Shown here piece after piece: positions 46,353-58,458 of a DNA stretch of 64,000 nt. This DNA comes from Topomyia yanbarensis (lineage: Eukaryota; Arthropoda; Insecta; Diptera; Culicidae), in NCBI RefSeq assembly GCF_030247195.1, contig NC_080672.1:251953556-252017555 (forward strand), written 5' to 3'. Made by a program: the position numbers and the translations under genes. Below the pieces are notes generated by a model. It had not been told where the DNA came from. It did not search any database and saw nothing but the letters and a program-made list of their open reading frames with translations. The number at the start of each line of letters is the position of its first letter. The stretch's first letter is position 1.

Positions 46353-47196
46353 TTGTATGGTGTTAAACCCCAAAACCTTCTCTTGGCTACGCCGGAGTTA
46401 TTTATTTCGCTTTTCATTTCCCGATATGTTTTAGATCGATCCGATGGTTATAAGTTAGAAAAATTGCAGTCAGAAGGTTCGCACAAATGAACATTTTTGC
46501 ACTGATAAGTTATCAGACAACTTGGAAGTGTTCGGTGATTATTTCTAGCGGTTGTAGATAGTAAAATTAAATACAAAATTCGTTTTATCGAAATAATGTT
46601 TAGCTTATTTCAATGGATTATTACTGTATTGAACAATAAATAGGCGACAAAGAGTAATCAACCAACAACAAGCCATAACTTTTAAAGTATTCAAAATAGG
46701 TATTTAAAGTCTTTAATAAAGTTATTCGCGAAAGTAAGAGCTACAAATTTGCTGAAGACATCATTTCGATATAATCAGTTCCAAGAAAATTTGTGAAAAT
46801 ATCTCACTCATAGGGAGATGAATCAGCAAAAGCACAATACCAAAAGAAAGGGCATATTACCTCCATTAAATTCTTCGAAGATACTATTGACCTAAAATAA
46901 GCCGTTTTGGCGTTAATAATAGATTACATGTTTTTGGTCATATTTCTGGCAATGGGAAATGATAAAAATCTTTCGTCCGCATTTAATGTTAAATATCTCT
47001 TTTGATAATAGTCTGATTTTTGCTGAGAAACACGAATGAGAATTTGTCCGTTACATACACACACAGACATTGTCCCAAATCGTCGAGCTGAGTCGATTGG
47101 TATATAAGACTCGGCCCTCCGGGCCTCGGAAAAATCTTGAAAGTTTGAGCGAATTCTATACATTTCTTTTATAAGAAATGTAAAAATGACCCCTAT

Positions 47197-49349
47197 CGGC
47201 GCCTGAGTCGATTCCTAGTCCCACCAGGAGTACTTGCTCTAATTTGAAGCAAATCGGACAAGTCTAGCTACCGTCCAACGTGCCTGAAGTTTGTATGGGA
47301 TTTTTCGACAATTTACATGGAGAAAACCTTCTATCTCGCATTTTAGACTGCTAGTCAATCCGGATTTGGTAAAAGAAGTTATTAAACTTTTAACGAAGTG
47401 ATGTCTGAGTCAGTTTTGCATGGGACCTAGCAGTGCATGATTGTGGATCAGTACTTGATTTGCACGAACTAATCATTTTTGTGAAATAATGGTTAGGTTT
47501 AGGCCAATAGTATGTTTGGAAGATTTATAGTAAGTAATACGAGTCATGTTTTGGTTAGAAAACTTTAGTTCCACATTTTACCACATAGACGGCGCCCACA
47601 CTAACTTTTCAACGGGAAGAGATAGAGATTAGGTGTCTTCCACAAAGTTGTAGAGTAAGCATTTTTAAATAATTCTTCCGAACATCTTGATATTCTATCT
47701 CACTTAGGGTTCGCAGTACCGACCCTTTTTGGCGAGAACCGGTACTACGGTACTGAAGCCCTCAGTACCGGTAGTACCGGTAAAGTACCGGTACTAGAAT
47801 ATTTTTTTAAAAAAATCGAAAAAAGCTTCAAAGTGAAGTTGAATGCTCAAACTGATGACCTTATTTTCAGATAATTGATTTGTGCTGATCAAAAAACATG
47901 TTCATTGCTTTTAATTTACTTGCATGACTCATTTCAGAAGATATTTTTTGTATGCGGCACCTTCTTTTATTTTGAAATCTAGGCCACTTTGAAATCGATA
48001 ACTGCTAAGCGGTGCAACTTTCGTCGACTTCAACAGATGGTAAATGTAAGAAACCCCATTAACAACAGTAAATCAAAGCGAGAACACCAGTAAATCCGAA
48101 CAGGTTGCTCGCATTTCCACTCTTGCTTTTCTGTAAATTGGTTTCGACCTTTATGTCGTTTGCCTACTATTCTCTAATGCATACCAACGCTCTTTGCTTT
48201 CCTGTAAACTATGGAGTTTTGCAGAATTTTCCGATCACCAATAATTACAAATCGCCCAATTTTAACCAGTTCACCAACTCTAAAATTGTTAGCTACTAAA
48301 TCGCTGTTCGTTCCTTTATGGATAAAGGTTTAAGAACAAACCAAATACAGACATGACTTAGACCATAGTCTTATAACGCACCACCTAATGAATAATGGAA
48401 GCAAATCAGAATGTCGCGAATAAAAAAAATCATAGCAAATTTTTACGTCTCTTACGCTATATGTGAGTATTTTGAAATTTAGTACAAGATTGTTAAAATT
48501 TAATTTCGACAAAATAGTGCAGGAATTTAAACATACCGTTCAGTACAACGCGAGCTAGTTAACTTTTAGAATTATTATGATGATGGCCCCAACTCATTTC
48601 CCCACAAAGGTCTTAGCTCAACAATTTATCCAGAAGGTAACTAATATAATTAAAAGTCATCTTGCCGACCGATATTTTGATACAGGTCTCCCTAGAGAGT
48701 TCACATATTTTTCATAAAAAATTGTATGGTACCGAAAATACCGGTACTGGCTTTTGTTCAGTACCGGTATTACGGTACCAAAAATGGGTCGGTATTCCCG
48801 GGATTTTCGGTACCGGTATTACCGGTACCACAACCCTAATCTCACTCCTATGAAAAGTTAGTGTTTGCGCCCTCTATGCGGTTACAAGTAGAACTAAAAT
48901 TATCTAACAAAAACATAACTCGTATTATGTACTACAATTCTTGTGAACATACTATTCAGCTAAATCTAAAAATTATCTCACAAAAATATATAGTTGGTGG
49001 TAATCGAGTACCGATCCACAACCATGCACTGCTAAGCCCCATGCAAAACTGACTCAGACATCACATCGTTAAAAGTTTAATAACTTCTTTTACCAAAGCC
49101 GGATTGACTAGCAGCCTTCGACAAAGTTGTACGAAATTTAATTATCTTTCTTATTTTCACTTACAGTGATAATATGATGCATATAGTACCCCTAGCGGCA
49201 AAAATGTGAGTTAGTGGGTTTTATCCATGTAAATTGTTGAAAAATCCCATACAAACTTCAGGCACGTTGGTCCGGTAGCTAAACTTGTCCGATTTGCTTC
49301 AAATTTGGAGCAAGTACTCCTGGTGTGACTAGGAATCGACTCAGAGGTG
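47197..49349. mobile_element. Foldback element with ~500-bp arms
   Basis: The left arm (47197-47617: 'ctgagtcgattcctagtc', 'aagcaaatcggacaagt', 'cgtgcctgaagtttgtatgg', 'gtctgagtcagttttgcatg', 'cacactaacttttca') is matched in inverse by 48847-49349. The right arm has about 100 bp (49110-49230) not found in the left. The original loop was under 100 bp; it now holds a 1134-bp hAT-like element. The element abuts the right end of block B. No coding capacity was found. Terminal duplication not determined. Confidence 0.8.
47705..48838. mobile_element. 1134-bp hAT-like element rich in GTACCGGTA
   Basis: The termini TAGGGTTCGCAGTACCG and (inverse) TAGGGTTGTGGTACCG are flanked by an exact 8-bp duplication ATCTCACT (47697-47704 and 48839-48846). 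Within 100 bp of each end are many copies of ACCGGTA/TACCGGT words (47748-47800 and 48728-48830), likely transposase-binding subterminal repeats as in other hAT elements. The interior is AT-rich with no transposase frame. It is inserted in the loop of the foldback element. Confidence 0.88.
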
Positions 49350-50589
49350 GGCCGATTGAGTTTTCAAAAATTCATTATTTTTCTAGGCACTCTATTGGCC
49401 ACCTATGACGGTTCATGATGCCTCCGTGGAACTCGCCTAGCTCCTAAGCTAATATCACACCTATTCCCCAGCGAATTCTCTACCGATTTTTACAAACTAG
49501 ATTTTAAATGAAAGATACAGCAATGTTATTGACTGCTGCTGAATTTTATTCGGTTCTGACTCTTGGTTCCGGAATTACAGGTTGGTTAGTAAGGTTACAC
49601 TGGAATTTCCCACATAAATCGGTACAATCGTAATACCTCACAAGCTAAAAACGAATGAAATGGTCACCAAAATACTTCGATTCGCACGTCTGGATCACCG
49701 ATTGCCAATCAAACATTCCTTGAATATATTGTCCACTAACTACGATTCCGGAAGTGCCGTTCATATTCCACAATGTCACATTGGTTCTTCGGTGATGACT
49801 GAATTGATTTTCTCAAACCAAGTCTGAAATGGAAGGCAAAATATGCAGTTGAGTATTGCGACCAACCCCCCCCCCCCTTTAACTTTACACCTCACTCCTT
49901 CATCACACCCCGTCCCTTGGACCATCCTCACATCCGCATTTCCTTCATCCACCTCGTATACCGAAATAAGATAAAAGATTTCTGACGCATCCTTCACTCC
50001 CACTCTACTAACCCCCCAGACCCTCCACTTCCAAACCCATTCCACCAACATTTCAAAATATAGTCACATGAAGATAACATGGAACTTATGCTGATCAAGC
50101 CAATTAAATATTATACTTTTTTGTTTGAGGGGGTCTTCTACTCTCACGGTTTCAAAAAATCGAAGAAAGAAAACAAAAGTATCGGCTGGAAAGGAAAGGG
50201 AAGGTTGACCGAAAAATCAATTGGCGAGCTAGTAAAATTTTATGGGCTGGCGATTCGGAGAAATTAAAATTCTGTAGAACATATCCGAAATGCAATCTGG
50301 GCTTCCCTCAAACACTGCTCGTCATCGAACGAAAATCCCCAACACTCAAAGTATTCTCCCGGCAGGGACAGTTGGTGCAAGTGGCGTCAGGCCGAAGCAA
50401 AAGGAACGTTAGAAACTTTCGAACATGTCAGGATCTACGAAAGTCTATCATTTAGTGATTTATTAGAAAGATGCTCACACCCAGAACATCAATGAGTCTC
50501 TGAATAGTGTGCGTTAGCGCCAAAACACTTGCACAAATTCTGTAAAAATCGTACGTCAAGTCGCCCTTTTTGAAGTAGGACTCACGTCT
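49350..50589. other. Unassigned DNA with repeat scraps and a poly-C tract
   Basis: Scraps of the family containing 'ggttccggaattacaggttg' and 'cgtctggatcaccgattg' lie at about 49440-49770. A C-run occupies 49866-49878. The flanking pyrimidine-rich stretch gives a 91-codon minus frame (49776-50051) of no known type. Confidence 0.45.
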
Positions 50590-50850
50590 TTCTTCAGTCG
50601 TCATTTCAATATTTTCAAAACGGAATCTTTACATACATTTTGAACCTTAATGACTTTGACTACTAAACGAAATGTTCTTCTTGTTTCACAAAAAAAAGTT
50701 GATCCGACTTCCTGTTTTGGAGTTACAGGTTGAAGAGTGCGGTCACACAGCAAATTCCCATATAAACTGCCTACATTTAACCATGATGTCCAAATAACGT
50801 AAAACATTAAAATGGGTTCAACACGACTCTAGCTCAATACACATTTTGTT
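50590..50850 (-). repeat. Fragment of the 'ggaaccggaagtc'-type repeat family
   Basis: The minus-strand reading gives 'gggaatttgctgtgtgaccg' and 'cctgtaactccaaaacagga', comparable to 24395-24450 and 43905-43965. The far end, 'atgtccaaataacgtaaaac', matches 34345-34395. Degraded, no coding capacity. Confidence 0.6.
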
Positions 50851-53314
50851 GTACTAATTGATATCACTTTTGACTTTATTACCAAACATGCAAGTCATAT
50901 TGACTATATTTTATGGGGGCGGCCATAACGAATAAAATTAAATTTGGTGATTTTGTCTATCATTTCATTTCATATCACATATTCTTATATATTAATATTT
51001 TTGTAACATTTATGATGTCACAAATTGAAAATAAAAGTTTTTAAAGTAAGGTTCCATTTTTGGCACGGTTCCTGTTTTGGCAGCTGAAAAAATATTCTTG
51101 CCAAAACGGAATCCTACTGTATTAGAAATGATTGAATGAACTAAATGACTAGTTCAGGCGACTTAAGTCATTGGTCCAGAACCAGTTCTACTATTGTTGA
51201 TTAATTGGATTTTCGGCGAATCATACAAATTTGCATTCCAACATACACTGTTTGATTGGTTCCGATTACGAGAATGTGAAAGAATTAGTTGAATTTTTCT
51301 AAGCCCGATTGCGGCATTCAAGTCAAACTCAATTGTCGCACTTCCACTATTCAGCATGCTGTATTATTTGATCTGTAACAACTCTATTACGGACTTCATG
51401 CTATCTGTTATTCAACTATCCTGCAGTAAACATTTGCCAGATTGTTTATTCCCCACACATAGACGTATATATCTAGATACAAATCTTGCAATAACTTGGG
51501 GATCGTTCCAAATGCGCGTATGTTTCGAAAAGAATCATCTGTACCGGTCTTGTAACGTATGCGGAATGAAATTTGGACAACGCTTCCAACATTAAAACAA
51601 AAACGCAACCCTGCGCAAGGCCCCATACTAAACATCATACTCTAGGCACACTTATTTTAAACATCTAGTGTTAATTTCGACCCGCCAGGAGAAACCATGT
51701 GAACAAAATGACAGCGAACGGCCAATCTGGCACCTAGCTGTTATGCCAAAAAAAAGTTTTGGCGCATTGGAGGATTATGGCATACCTTTTGTACAAAAGG
51801 CTGATAACCCTTCAAATGTACCGCAATTGCGTCCAAATGAGGATTTCTGTGATCATTTGATGCAGAGTGTATATGCCAGTAATTTTTGACCTAAAACTAA
51901 CAAACACGATAATCAAAATTAAGTAAGAGATTAAGAATGTGCCAACATCAATTTTTTACACTCCTTTGCAAAAAGTTTTTGCAAACTGTCATAAAACTTC
52001 TCGAATGGACTCAATTTTTATACCACATTAAGTTAATAAGCTGACAAATGTTTTCATATAGAGAGAACATTTAATAAAGGGTTTTCTACAAAAATATTGC
52101 CTTTTGAATTTTGTCCAAATTTTATTCCGCATACGTTACCTACACCTTTTAGAATATGATTGCGGCTGGAGCTTCTACAGTCTCGAATTATCAAACTAAC
52201 ATAACGAAAATATGCTTCATTTATGGAATGGACATTGTGTTTCTCTTCACTGATGGCAATAATATGTTACCATACAGTGTCGTTAATTAAAAACATATTC
52301 TAATAAACAAATCAAAACAAACAGGCCGCAGTCCCTCAGTCTCGAGTTAGCATCGGTAATCGTAAAGAATTTAAACTATTTTCCCTGCTACTGAGCCATC
52401 CGTCAACCCAGCTGGCGTTGGTATGAAAAAATCCGTTCCTATCCACGCTACCAGCAAACCTACCAAACAGAAGCCCTTGCAGGCGTGAGATGATCTGTGT
52501 GCGATAACAAGAGAAGCAATAAATAATACTCAATTTATCTAATAAACCAACTCCCCATTCTGGACTGCGGTCCATACGCACATCATTCACATTTTTTCGC
52601 CCTCAGCTACTTTACAATCAAAAGGACCACCATGCGACTCTCCTATGCCAAGCGCGAAACATACTGAGAACTCGGCGCTCACCGAGCAGTGAAGAGATTT
52701 CGAATGGGATTAACAAAAAATGCCAGACAATGTTGGGATTGTTGCGAGTCAAACTAAACTATGAATAATAGGATGAGCTAAGGCAAGTGCGAACGTCCAA
52801 CCAAACGAGTGACTGAAAGCATATACAAAAAAAATCAGAAGAATGAGAAACTGAAACCGTCAGGCTATATTTTAGTCCAAATCCCAAATAAATCATTCTG
52901 CCTGCTCTCCATAGGACTCATCTGTTCTAGTTTTACTGTAAATTTTTTTATTAGTCTTGTTCGTTTCGCCGTTTCGATGAACCGCCGCAGCAGTGTTCCG
53001 ACGTTAGCCTATATTTCAAAACAACTCGTTTGTGATTGCCATACAACACGGCTGTCCACCACTCATGGACGTACGTTTCTTTATCAACGTCGAAGGAGAT
53101 GTCAAAACATTGCTATAAAGTCTTTATATGTTTGTTTCCATTGTAATCGAAAACGGGTGCAATATAAGGAAATCAAATTTTATAATGAACTATTTCAGCC
53201 AAGAATAGAACTACTGGGAACCTGCTACCATGTCGTAAGAGGCGACTAACAACATGCTAGGAGTTCCTAGGTCAAGGTATTGATCCGTACCGAAGACTTA
53301 TGCTGTTTTCGGTT
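50851..53314. other. Unassigned DNA, no gene supported
   Basis: It includes an 84-codon minus frame with an ATG (52590-52336) and a 146-codon plus frame (52809-53249) that starts only with GTG; neither is recognised. At 53205-53300, 'ctaccatgtcgtaagaggcg' and 'ctaggagttcctaggtcaag' have the feel of a repeat terminus, but I cannot assign them. Confidence 0.4.
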
Positions 53315-53412
53315 TTAGAATCGAGTCGTCCTAGGTTCGCTCTAATGTTTACAGTTTCCATACAAAAGTGACAGCTCCGAGCGAACCTAGAGCAACTCTG
53401 ATCTAAAAACGA
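53315..53412. mobile_element. ~98-bp palindromic MITE
   Basis: The left arm 'ttttagaatcgagtcgtcct' plus 'aggttcgctct' pairs with the right arm 'gagcgaacctagagcaactc' plus 'tgatctaaaaa'. The arms are about 40 bp with a spacer near 'tttccatacaaaagtg'. No target duplication is clear. Confidence 0.65.
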
Positions 53413-54341
53413 AATCGTTTCTTCTGGCGCTTGTACAAAAGATGTAAAGGAAGTCTAATTCTACACTAAGTAACAGCATATATAATATACCGGCGCTTCC
53501 ACGCCAGGGTATAACTTTCGAAACTTTGGTTTATTAAACCGTATTTAAAAAAAGTTAACTTTCTAGTAGGAAACTCTTTGAATTGTCCTAAGATACAGCT
53601 GTCGAATTACACAAAATGTTTTTTGCGAGGCAAGCGATCTGTAGATGTGTCAAAATAAGCCAGTTTTTATTAAATCTAGAACCGTCTACCGACAAATATA
53701 CATTGACGAATACCTCCAAAAGTGACTTCTTGAGGTCTCATGAAGGCCTGACTATTTTTGCTATCCTAAACAGTGGTAAACATTTGAAAACTCCTGAACA
53801 TGACTCTGTCAGAAAATGTAGGGCCATCGGATGCTAAAACTTCGTAAAATCGCACTACTGGTCTTTTCTTCAAAATCATCCAGTGCAGTACTCTGCGTCA
53901 CTCTTTCGAGTTTGAACCACTCATATAGTAGTCGGTCTTTTCCGGTATTGCTCTTCTCCCATCAATTCTTCTAGGCCACCGATGGATCAAGAGCCCTTGT
54001 CGTTGTGTTTATTATATTTAGTACGCATATTAAACATATCGTTTGCAATCTGTCATTTAACCCAATTAGGGAAACGTGTCTGATAGGAAGAGTGGAGATG
54101 CCAATTTGTTATTAATATTTCGCAGTGAATTTCTTCGCATTCAATTGGGCTGTCTTTTATACTTTTTGTACGCTTGCTTTATACTGCAAACATTGGAAAT
54201 GATCAATGAAGTTTTTATAAGAAGCAATAGTATAAATAATAAGCAATACTACCGATGGCCGGCTGTTCGGAGTTCAAATTGCTCGTCTTGAATTATCGGA
54301 AATTTATCGCGAGCGACTTTTGTACATATTGCTAAGATCAC

Positions 54342-54578
54342 ATGGTCGGTGTTAAGTCAGACCGGACTAAGTGACAATATATTGATTTCGAGAAAAACGA
54401 GTTCAAAGTTTGAATCGCAGCATCCTTTACGTTGTAATTGGATATTTCTTGTTTATTGTTACATATTTAAAATCTGGCAGGAGTCTAATATAGCTGAAGA
54501 ATTTCTTTATCCAGTGCTATCATTATCTCATTTTTTGATGTCTTGCGACTTAGTCCGGTCGGACTTAACACCGACCAT
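54342..54578. mobile_element. 237-bp MITE with ATGGTCGGTGTTAAGTC ends
   Basis: Inverted termini of about 33 bp (ATGGTCGGTGTTAAGTCAGA and its inverse at 54559-54578, with 'ccggactaagt' continuing inward) differ at one or two positions. The body is AT-rich. A 79-codon ATG-less frame across it is meaningless. Target duplication not clear. Confidence 0.78.
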
Positions 54579-54579
54579 A

Positions 54580-56737
54580 TTTAGCTAAACCAAGATATAT
54601 CCTGATTCAATTCCCTACTTACTAACACCAATCCTATCCTACGACACTTGTAGATGCTGCAGAGAATTCCTCGGTCATAATAGTCACAAGTGTTGAACTA
54701 ACATTCCTTCCCATCTCAAAATTGACCTGCATGGGCGTGGCCATCTACGTTATTGATCATACCATAATCTTAGTCTCTTTAGGTTGCACGTTGAATATGA
54801 TGTACTACTCCCAAGTATCATACAATAGGATCAATATGCAATTTCAACAGGCTTTGATCAATCACGACAACCTCACGGGCAGTCAACTAAGCTTAAACAA
54901 CCTACATTTCCGAGCTACATAATGTTTAGTATTCGACACTATGTTCTGTGCTCACTTTGGGATATGTAGATAGCTCTTCCACTATGGTTAACAACAATAA
55001 CGTCAAAGCCATCTATGACGCTAAAGCCGCTATTACGGTATGTCAAATACTTGACAAAAAATGATGCACATTAGTCGAATGTTCTGTATAGGCAGGCTGA
55101 CGTTTAACGATATATCAGCAGATTTCACTGACTGCGAGTAAATGGACGAACAGTGCACTAAATAGCGGCTCCAAGAACCATGATCCCAAAGAGTAAAAAA
55201 GGGGGGTTTTTATTACATCAAAACTGGTGACTTCAGGAATGTGGTGTCTTTGAGACAGTTTCTTGGAATAGAGCTCTCCTTCTTTTCGTCTTATCAGGTT
55301 GAATATTTATTCCCACTAGTAGTGAGTTACAACATTTATTTTCTTCTTGCATACTACAAACTTTGCACGCATTTATTTCGATAGCATTGCATAGCATACC
55401 AAAAACTACCGAACTCATCATGTGATTTTATATAGGGAAAATAGGATGTGTGTTTAGAGTGATTTTATATATTCAACAAAATGGATAATAAAAATTATTA
55501 TAAATCGAATTTGCAAACTTTGCACGCGACTATTTCGACATAGACATTTTCGAAGACTGGTCTTACGATGAGCAACATATTTCGAATACCGTTGAACCAG
55601 TCGATCTGAAACTTTTCAGCATTGTTCATTCTCACAACGGTTAGTGATTGAACAAAGAAATTTCAATTTTAACCATTATCACTATCAATGTTATGACTTA
55701 TCAAATATTCGCATGTGAACTAAAATCGAAAACTACATAAACTTCAATTTAATTCAATTCTGAGCATTTATATATACTATAATGAAGAAAATCTTTCGGT
55801 AACTGAAAAAAAAAATATTTGGCTTGGATAGGTATGCTTGCTGATGAATATTTTTAAATGAAACATACCACGTGCGTTTTTTAAACTCTTCTCTATTGAA
55901 TTTTGATTGAAACATATGTTCAAATATGTCATTCCATTACCTGTTTTGTGATAATATTATTGATAATGCATATTCTTTATATTGCTATGAACTTTTATGA
56001 AAAATGACGGATCAAGGTCCAAAAATATACACAAATTGGATCCGGCATCCATACACATTACTGTATAGCAACAAATGACACTCATTCGTACTGATAACTC
56101 TAGGATGCCTGCTTCATGATCAATGTAACTAAATATTTATTTACAAAGAATTCAGACTTGTAATTATAAAAATATGTATGCCCCAAAGAAGTTTATATGG
56201 GGACACTTTCGATGGCCACTTGTTTTTCTAAGAATGAATTTAAATACTTATTCTGATAGCTTGAACCATTTCTTTTTCATGGTACAAATCATGTGGATTT
56301 GTACCATGAAAAAGAAATGGAACGAGAATTCCGAACGAAACGATTCGCAGTCAATAAGAATGACTGGAAAGAGACTGCAGAGGGATTCCATGAGAATCCG
56401 GCCGACCACAAAATATGACCATCGTCGATTCGAACGAAACTTTGAAGTTGTGTTCGATTTATGAATCTCCATGACTTTCTCTGACAATTGCAATATTTTG
56501 ATACAATAACAATTTTTCAAAGTGTGTAGACATTTCTACATGCATTAATTTCAAATGTTTTTTGTTCGATTACTGTATTTTATACAGCAAAACTTACTGA
56601 GAACGAGTTACAGGGGATGAATATTTCTGTACGAAAAAATATACAAAATGTTGTCATTTTTCACAAAAACAAAAATTTGTGTCAAAAATTTAAATTGCAA
56701 AAAACTCATTTTTTCTAAATTTTTTTATAGGGTAAAG
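54580..56737. other. Unassigned DNA; contains a perfect 24-bp hairpin
   Basis: No gene supported. Apart from the hairpin at 56266-56320 I see no structured feature. A G-run (55201-55206) follows A-rich sequence. Confidence 0.4.
56266..56320. repeat. Perfect inverted repeat, 24-bp arms, 7-base loop
   Basis: The arm 56266-56289 ('ccatttctttttcatggtac' then 'aaat') is exactly complementary to 56297-56320 around the loop 'catgtgg'. No larger element boundary is seen. It could be a small foldback relic or a hairpin RNA source. Confidence 0.85.
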
Positions 56738-57064
56738 TGCCTAATTTCACCCAATTGCCAATTGCCACTAAGGAGGGTGCATCACTAACTTATTAATTTC
56801 TCGGCCAACAATCAATGGAATGCGTGACAATTGACATCAACAGCTTTGCTTCGTTGTTGAGAACCAATATAATAACACAAAAGCGCTGAAAACAGTGAAA
56901 TTCTCGTGTTTGAACTCAACGAAAACTCGAATCGAAAGCCCCTATTGTTGCGCTACCATTTGACTCAATGCGTTGAACAAAGATGGCAGACACTACTCTA
57001 ACCAACGGCTTCAAATGGGTAGAGTGATAATAGAAACATGGCGAAAATGGGCTCATCACCCTAC
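56738..57064 (+). mobile_element. ~327-bp MITE with TAGGGT ends
   Basis: Begins TAGGGTAAAGTGCCTAATTT and ends 'gggctcatcaccctac', whose inverse TAGGGTGATGAGCCC shares the outer bases and the 'gcc' step. The body contains 'caatggaatgcgtgacaatt' and 'acagctttgcttcg', which recur on the minus strand at 6880-7000. No coding capacity. Confidence 0.65.
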
Positions 57065-58225
57065 TTTGTCAACAAAAACCTAAAGAGAAAAAAAAACATT
57101 TTGAATGTGGTTGTATGATAAACAGCTTATCAGTAAAAAAGTTTTTCTAACAATAACTCTACATGTTTTTAAATTTCTTACTAATTGACATACAAAACCG
57201 TCATTTTATCACAGAATATAATTCTAAGTAACATTGTAAATCAAAATGCATTTGACAAAAATCTTCCAAAATGCGATAGTTTTCGAGATTTTTGGAATTT
57301 TGTTCCAACAACAACAGTTAATTCGACTGATTATGCTATTTTTAAAAGTTATTCGCGTTACCCCATCATAAAATGTCAAAAATCTAATCTTTATCGTTTT
57401 AAAGACGCACAAGAAACTTTTTCAGTGTATTTGGATCATGGACAAGCTTTCAATAAAAAAGTTTTCTTAACAACAACTTTGACATATTTTTATAATTCAT
57501 AATATTTGCAGTCAAAAATACAATATTCTTTAAATCAAAATGCTCATAACAAAAAAAAATCCGTAGTACTCGGGATATTTTAAATTTTGTTTTAACAACA
57601 CAGTTCTTTTGTTTTATTCCGACCCTTTCAGAAGTTATTCGCGTTTCTCCATCAACAACAATAAGATTTCAAAAGGCCCATAACATTTCCTGTAACTTTC
57701 TATTTGACATCATGGCGATATTGTAAACCATTTGAAAGCTATACAAAAATATGATAAATGTTGTGCAACGTACAGAAAAATGTGTAAAATATACACATGT
57801 TTTCCTTCAAGTCGTCATTTTTTAATTTCATGAAATAAACGAAACCTACTATTTACAATGCACGAAAATGCTTCGTTGCAGAAAACGACAAATGAACTCG
57901 TGCATTGTATAATCATTTTCGTTCTATTTATGATTTTATTTTATCAGTGCAATGATAGGTTCGCCCAGCTGATCGCACGTAAACAGAGGGCAAAACTCAT
58001 CTTATTCAACCTGGACAACGCATTCGATTGAGTTAACCGAACATGTGTTTGCTCGGCATCAATCGCAGGTTAGTAGAGTCCTCTCTCAACTTGCCGAAAT
58101 GACGTTGTGTAGTCACTCGTCAAAGGCCACCTTTCGATTCTCTTCCCCATCCAAAGATCGGTACCCCAAGGAAATACGCTTTCTTCCATCTGCTTCTCGC
58201 CACCTTTGGAACAACTCAAGAATAA
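57065..58225. other. Unassigned AT-rich DNA, no gene supported
   Basis: A 105-codon ATG-less frame (57185-57502) has no known motif. Diverged direct repeats of 'aataaaaaagttttcttaac' type occur at 57125-57180 and 57450-57500. A short hairpin 'caatgcacg'/'cgtgcattg' lies at 57857-57916. Confidence 0.4.
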
Positions 58226-58458
58226 ACTAATTATGGACTTTGCGTTTCTACTTCATCTCATCAGAATCCGAAACTAACTTAGTGACAGGACCAATCTAGC
58301 GCCGGATTGACACTAGCTTCAAATAATGGAGACACAATTTGTGTTCCTGAGCAGACCCCTAGTCAAGCGTGATGTCCCGTAAGAAACGCTTGATTCTGTC
58401 ACTAAGTTTGTGTCGGATTCTAATGAGACGAAGTCGAAACGCAAATTCCATAACTAGT
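58226..58458. mobile_element. 233-bp MITE with ~62-bp TIRs
   Basis: The left arm starts ACTAATTATGGACTTTGCG. The inverse of the right arm starts ACTAGTTATGGAATTTGCG, and they stay aligned through 'tcagaatccgaaactaac' and 'ttagtgacag'. About 10 mismatches in 62. The short interior has no frame of meaning. Target duplication not clear. Confidence 0.82.

Larger units (their letters stand above)
34455..47186. repeat. Composite repeat block, copy B (with LINE and TA-element insertions)
   Basis: Collinear with copy A (21130-28700) from 'taatccacctaacagtgtga' at 34463 to 'ataagaaatgtaaaaa' at 47186. Removing the retrotransposon (35221-41428) and the TA-flanked element (44004-45769) leaves about 4.76 kb. 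Private features include a poly-T/poly-G tract (46313-46350) and about 95 extra bases around it, and a deletion of about 250 bp near 47028. Copy B lies about 5.75 kb from copy A in the same orientation. Confidence 0.85.

Noticed and set aside
52809..53249. 146-codon plus-strand frame
   Set aside because: It begins with GTG, has no domain, and ends in sequence that looks like a repeat terminus.
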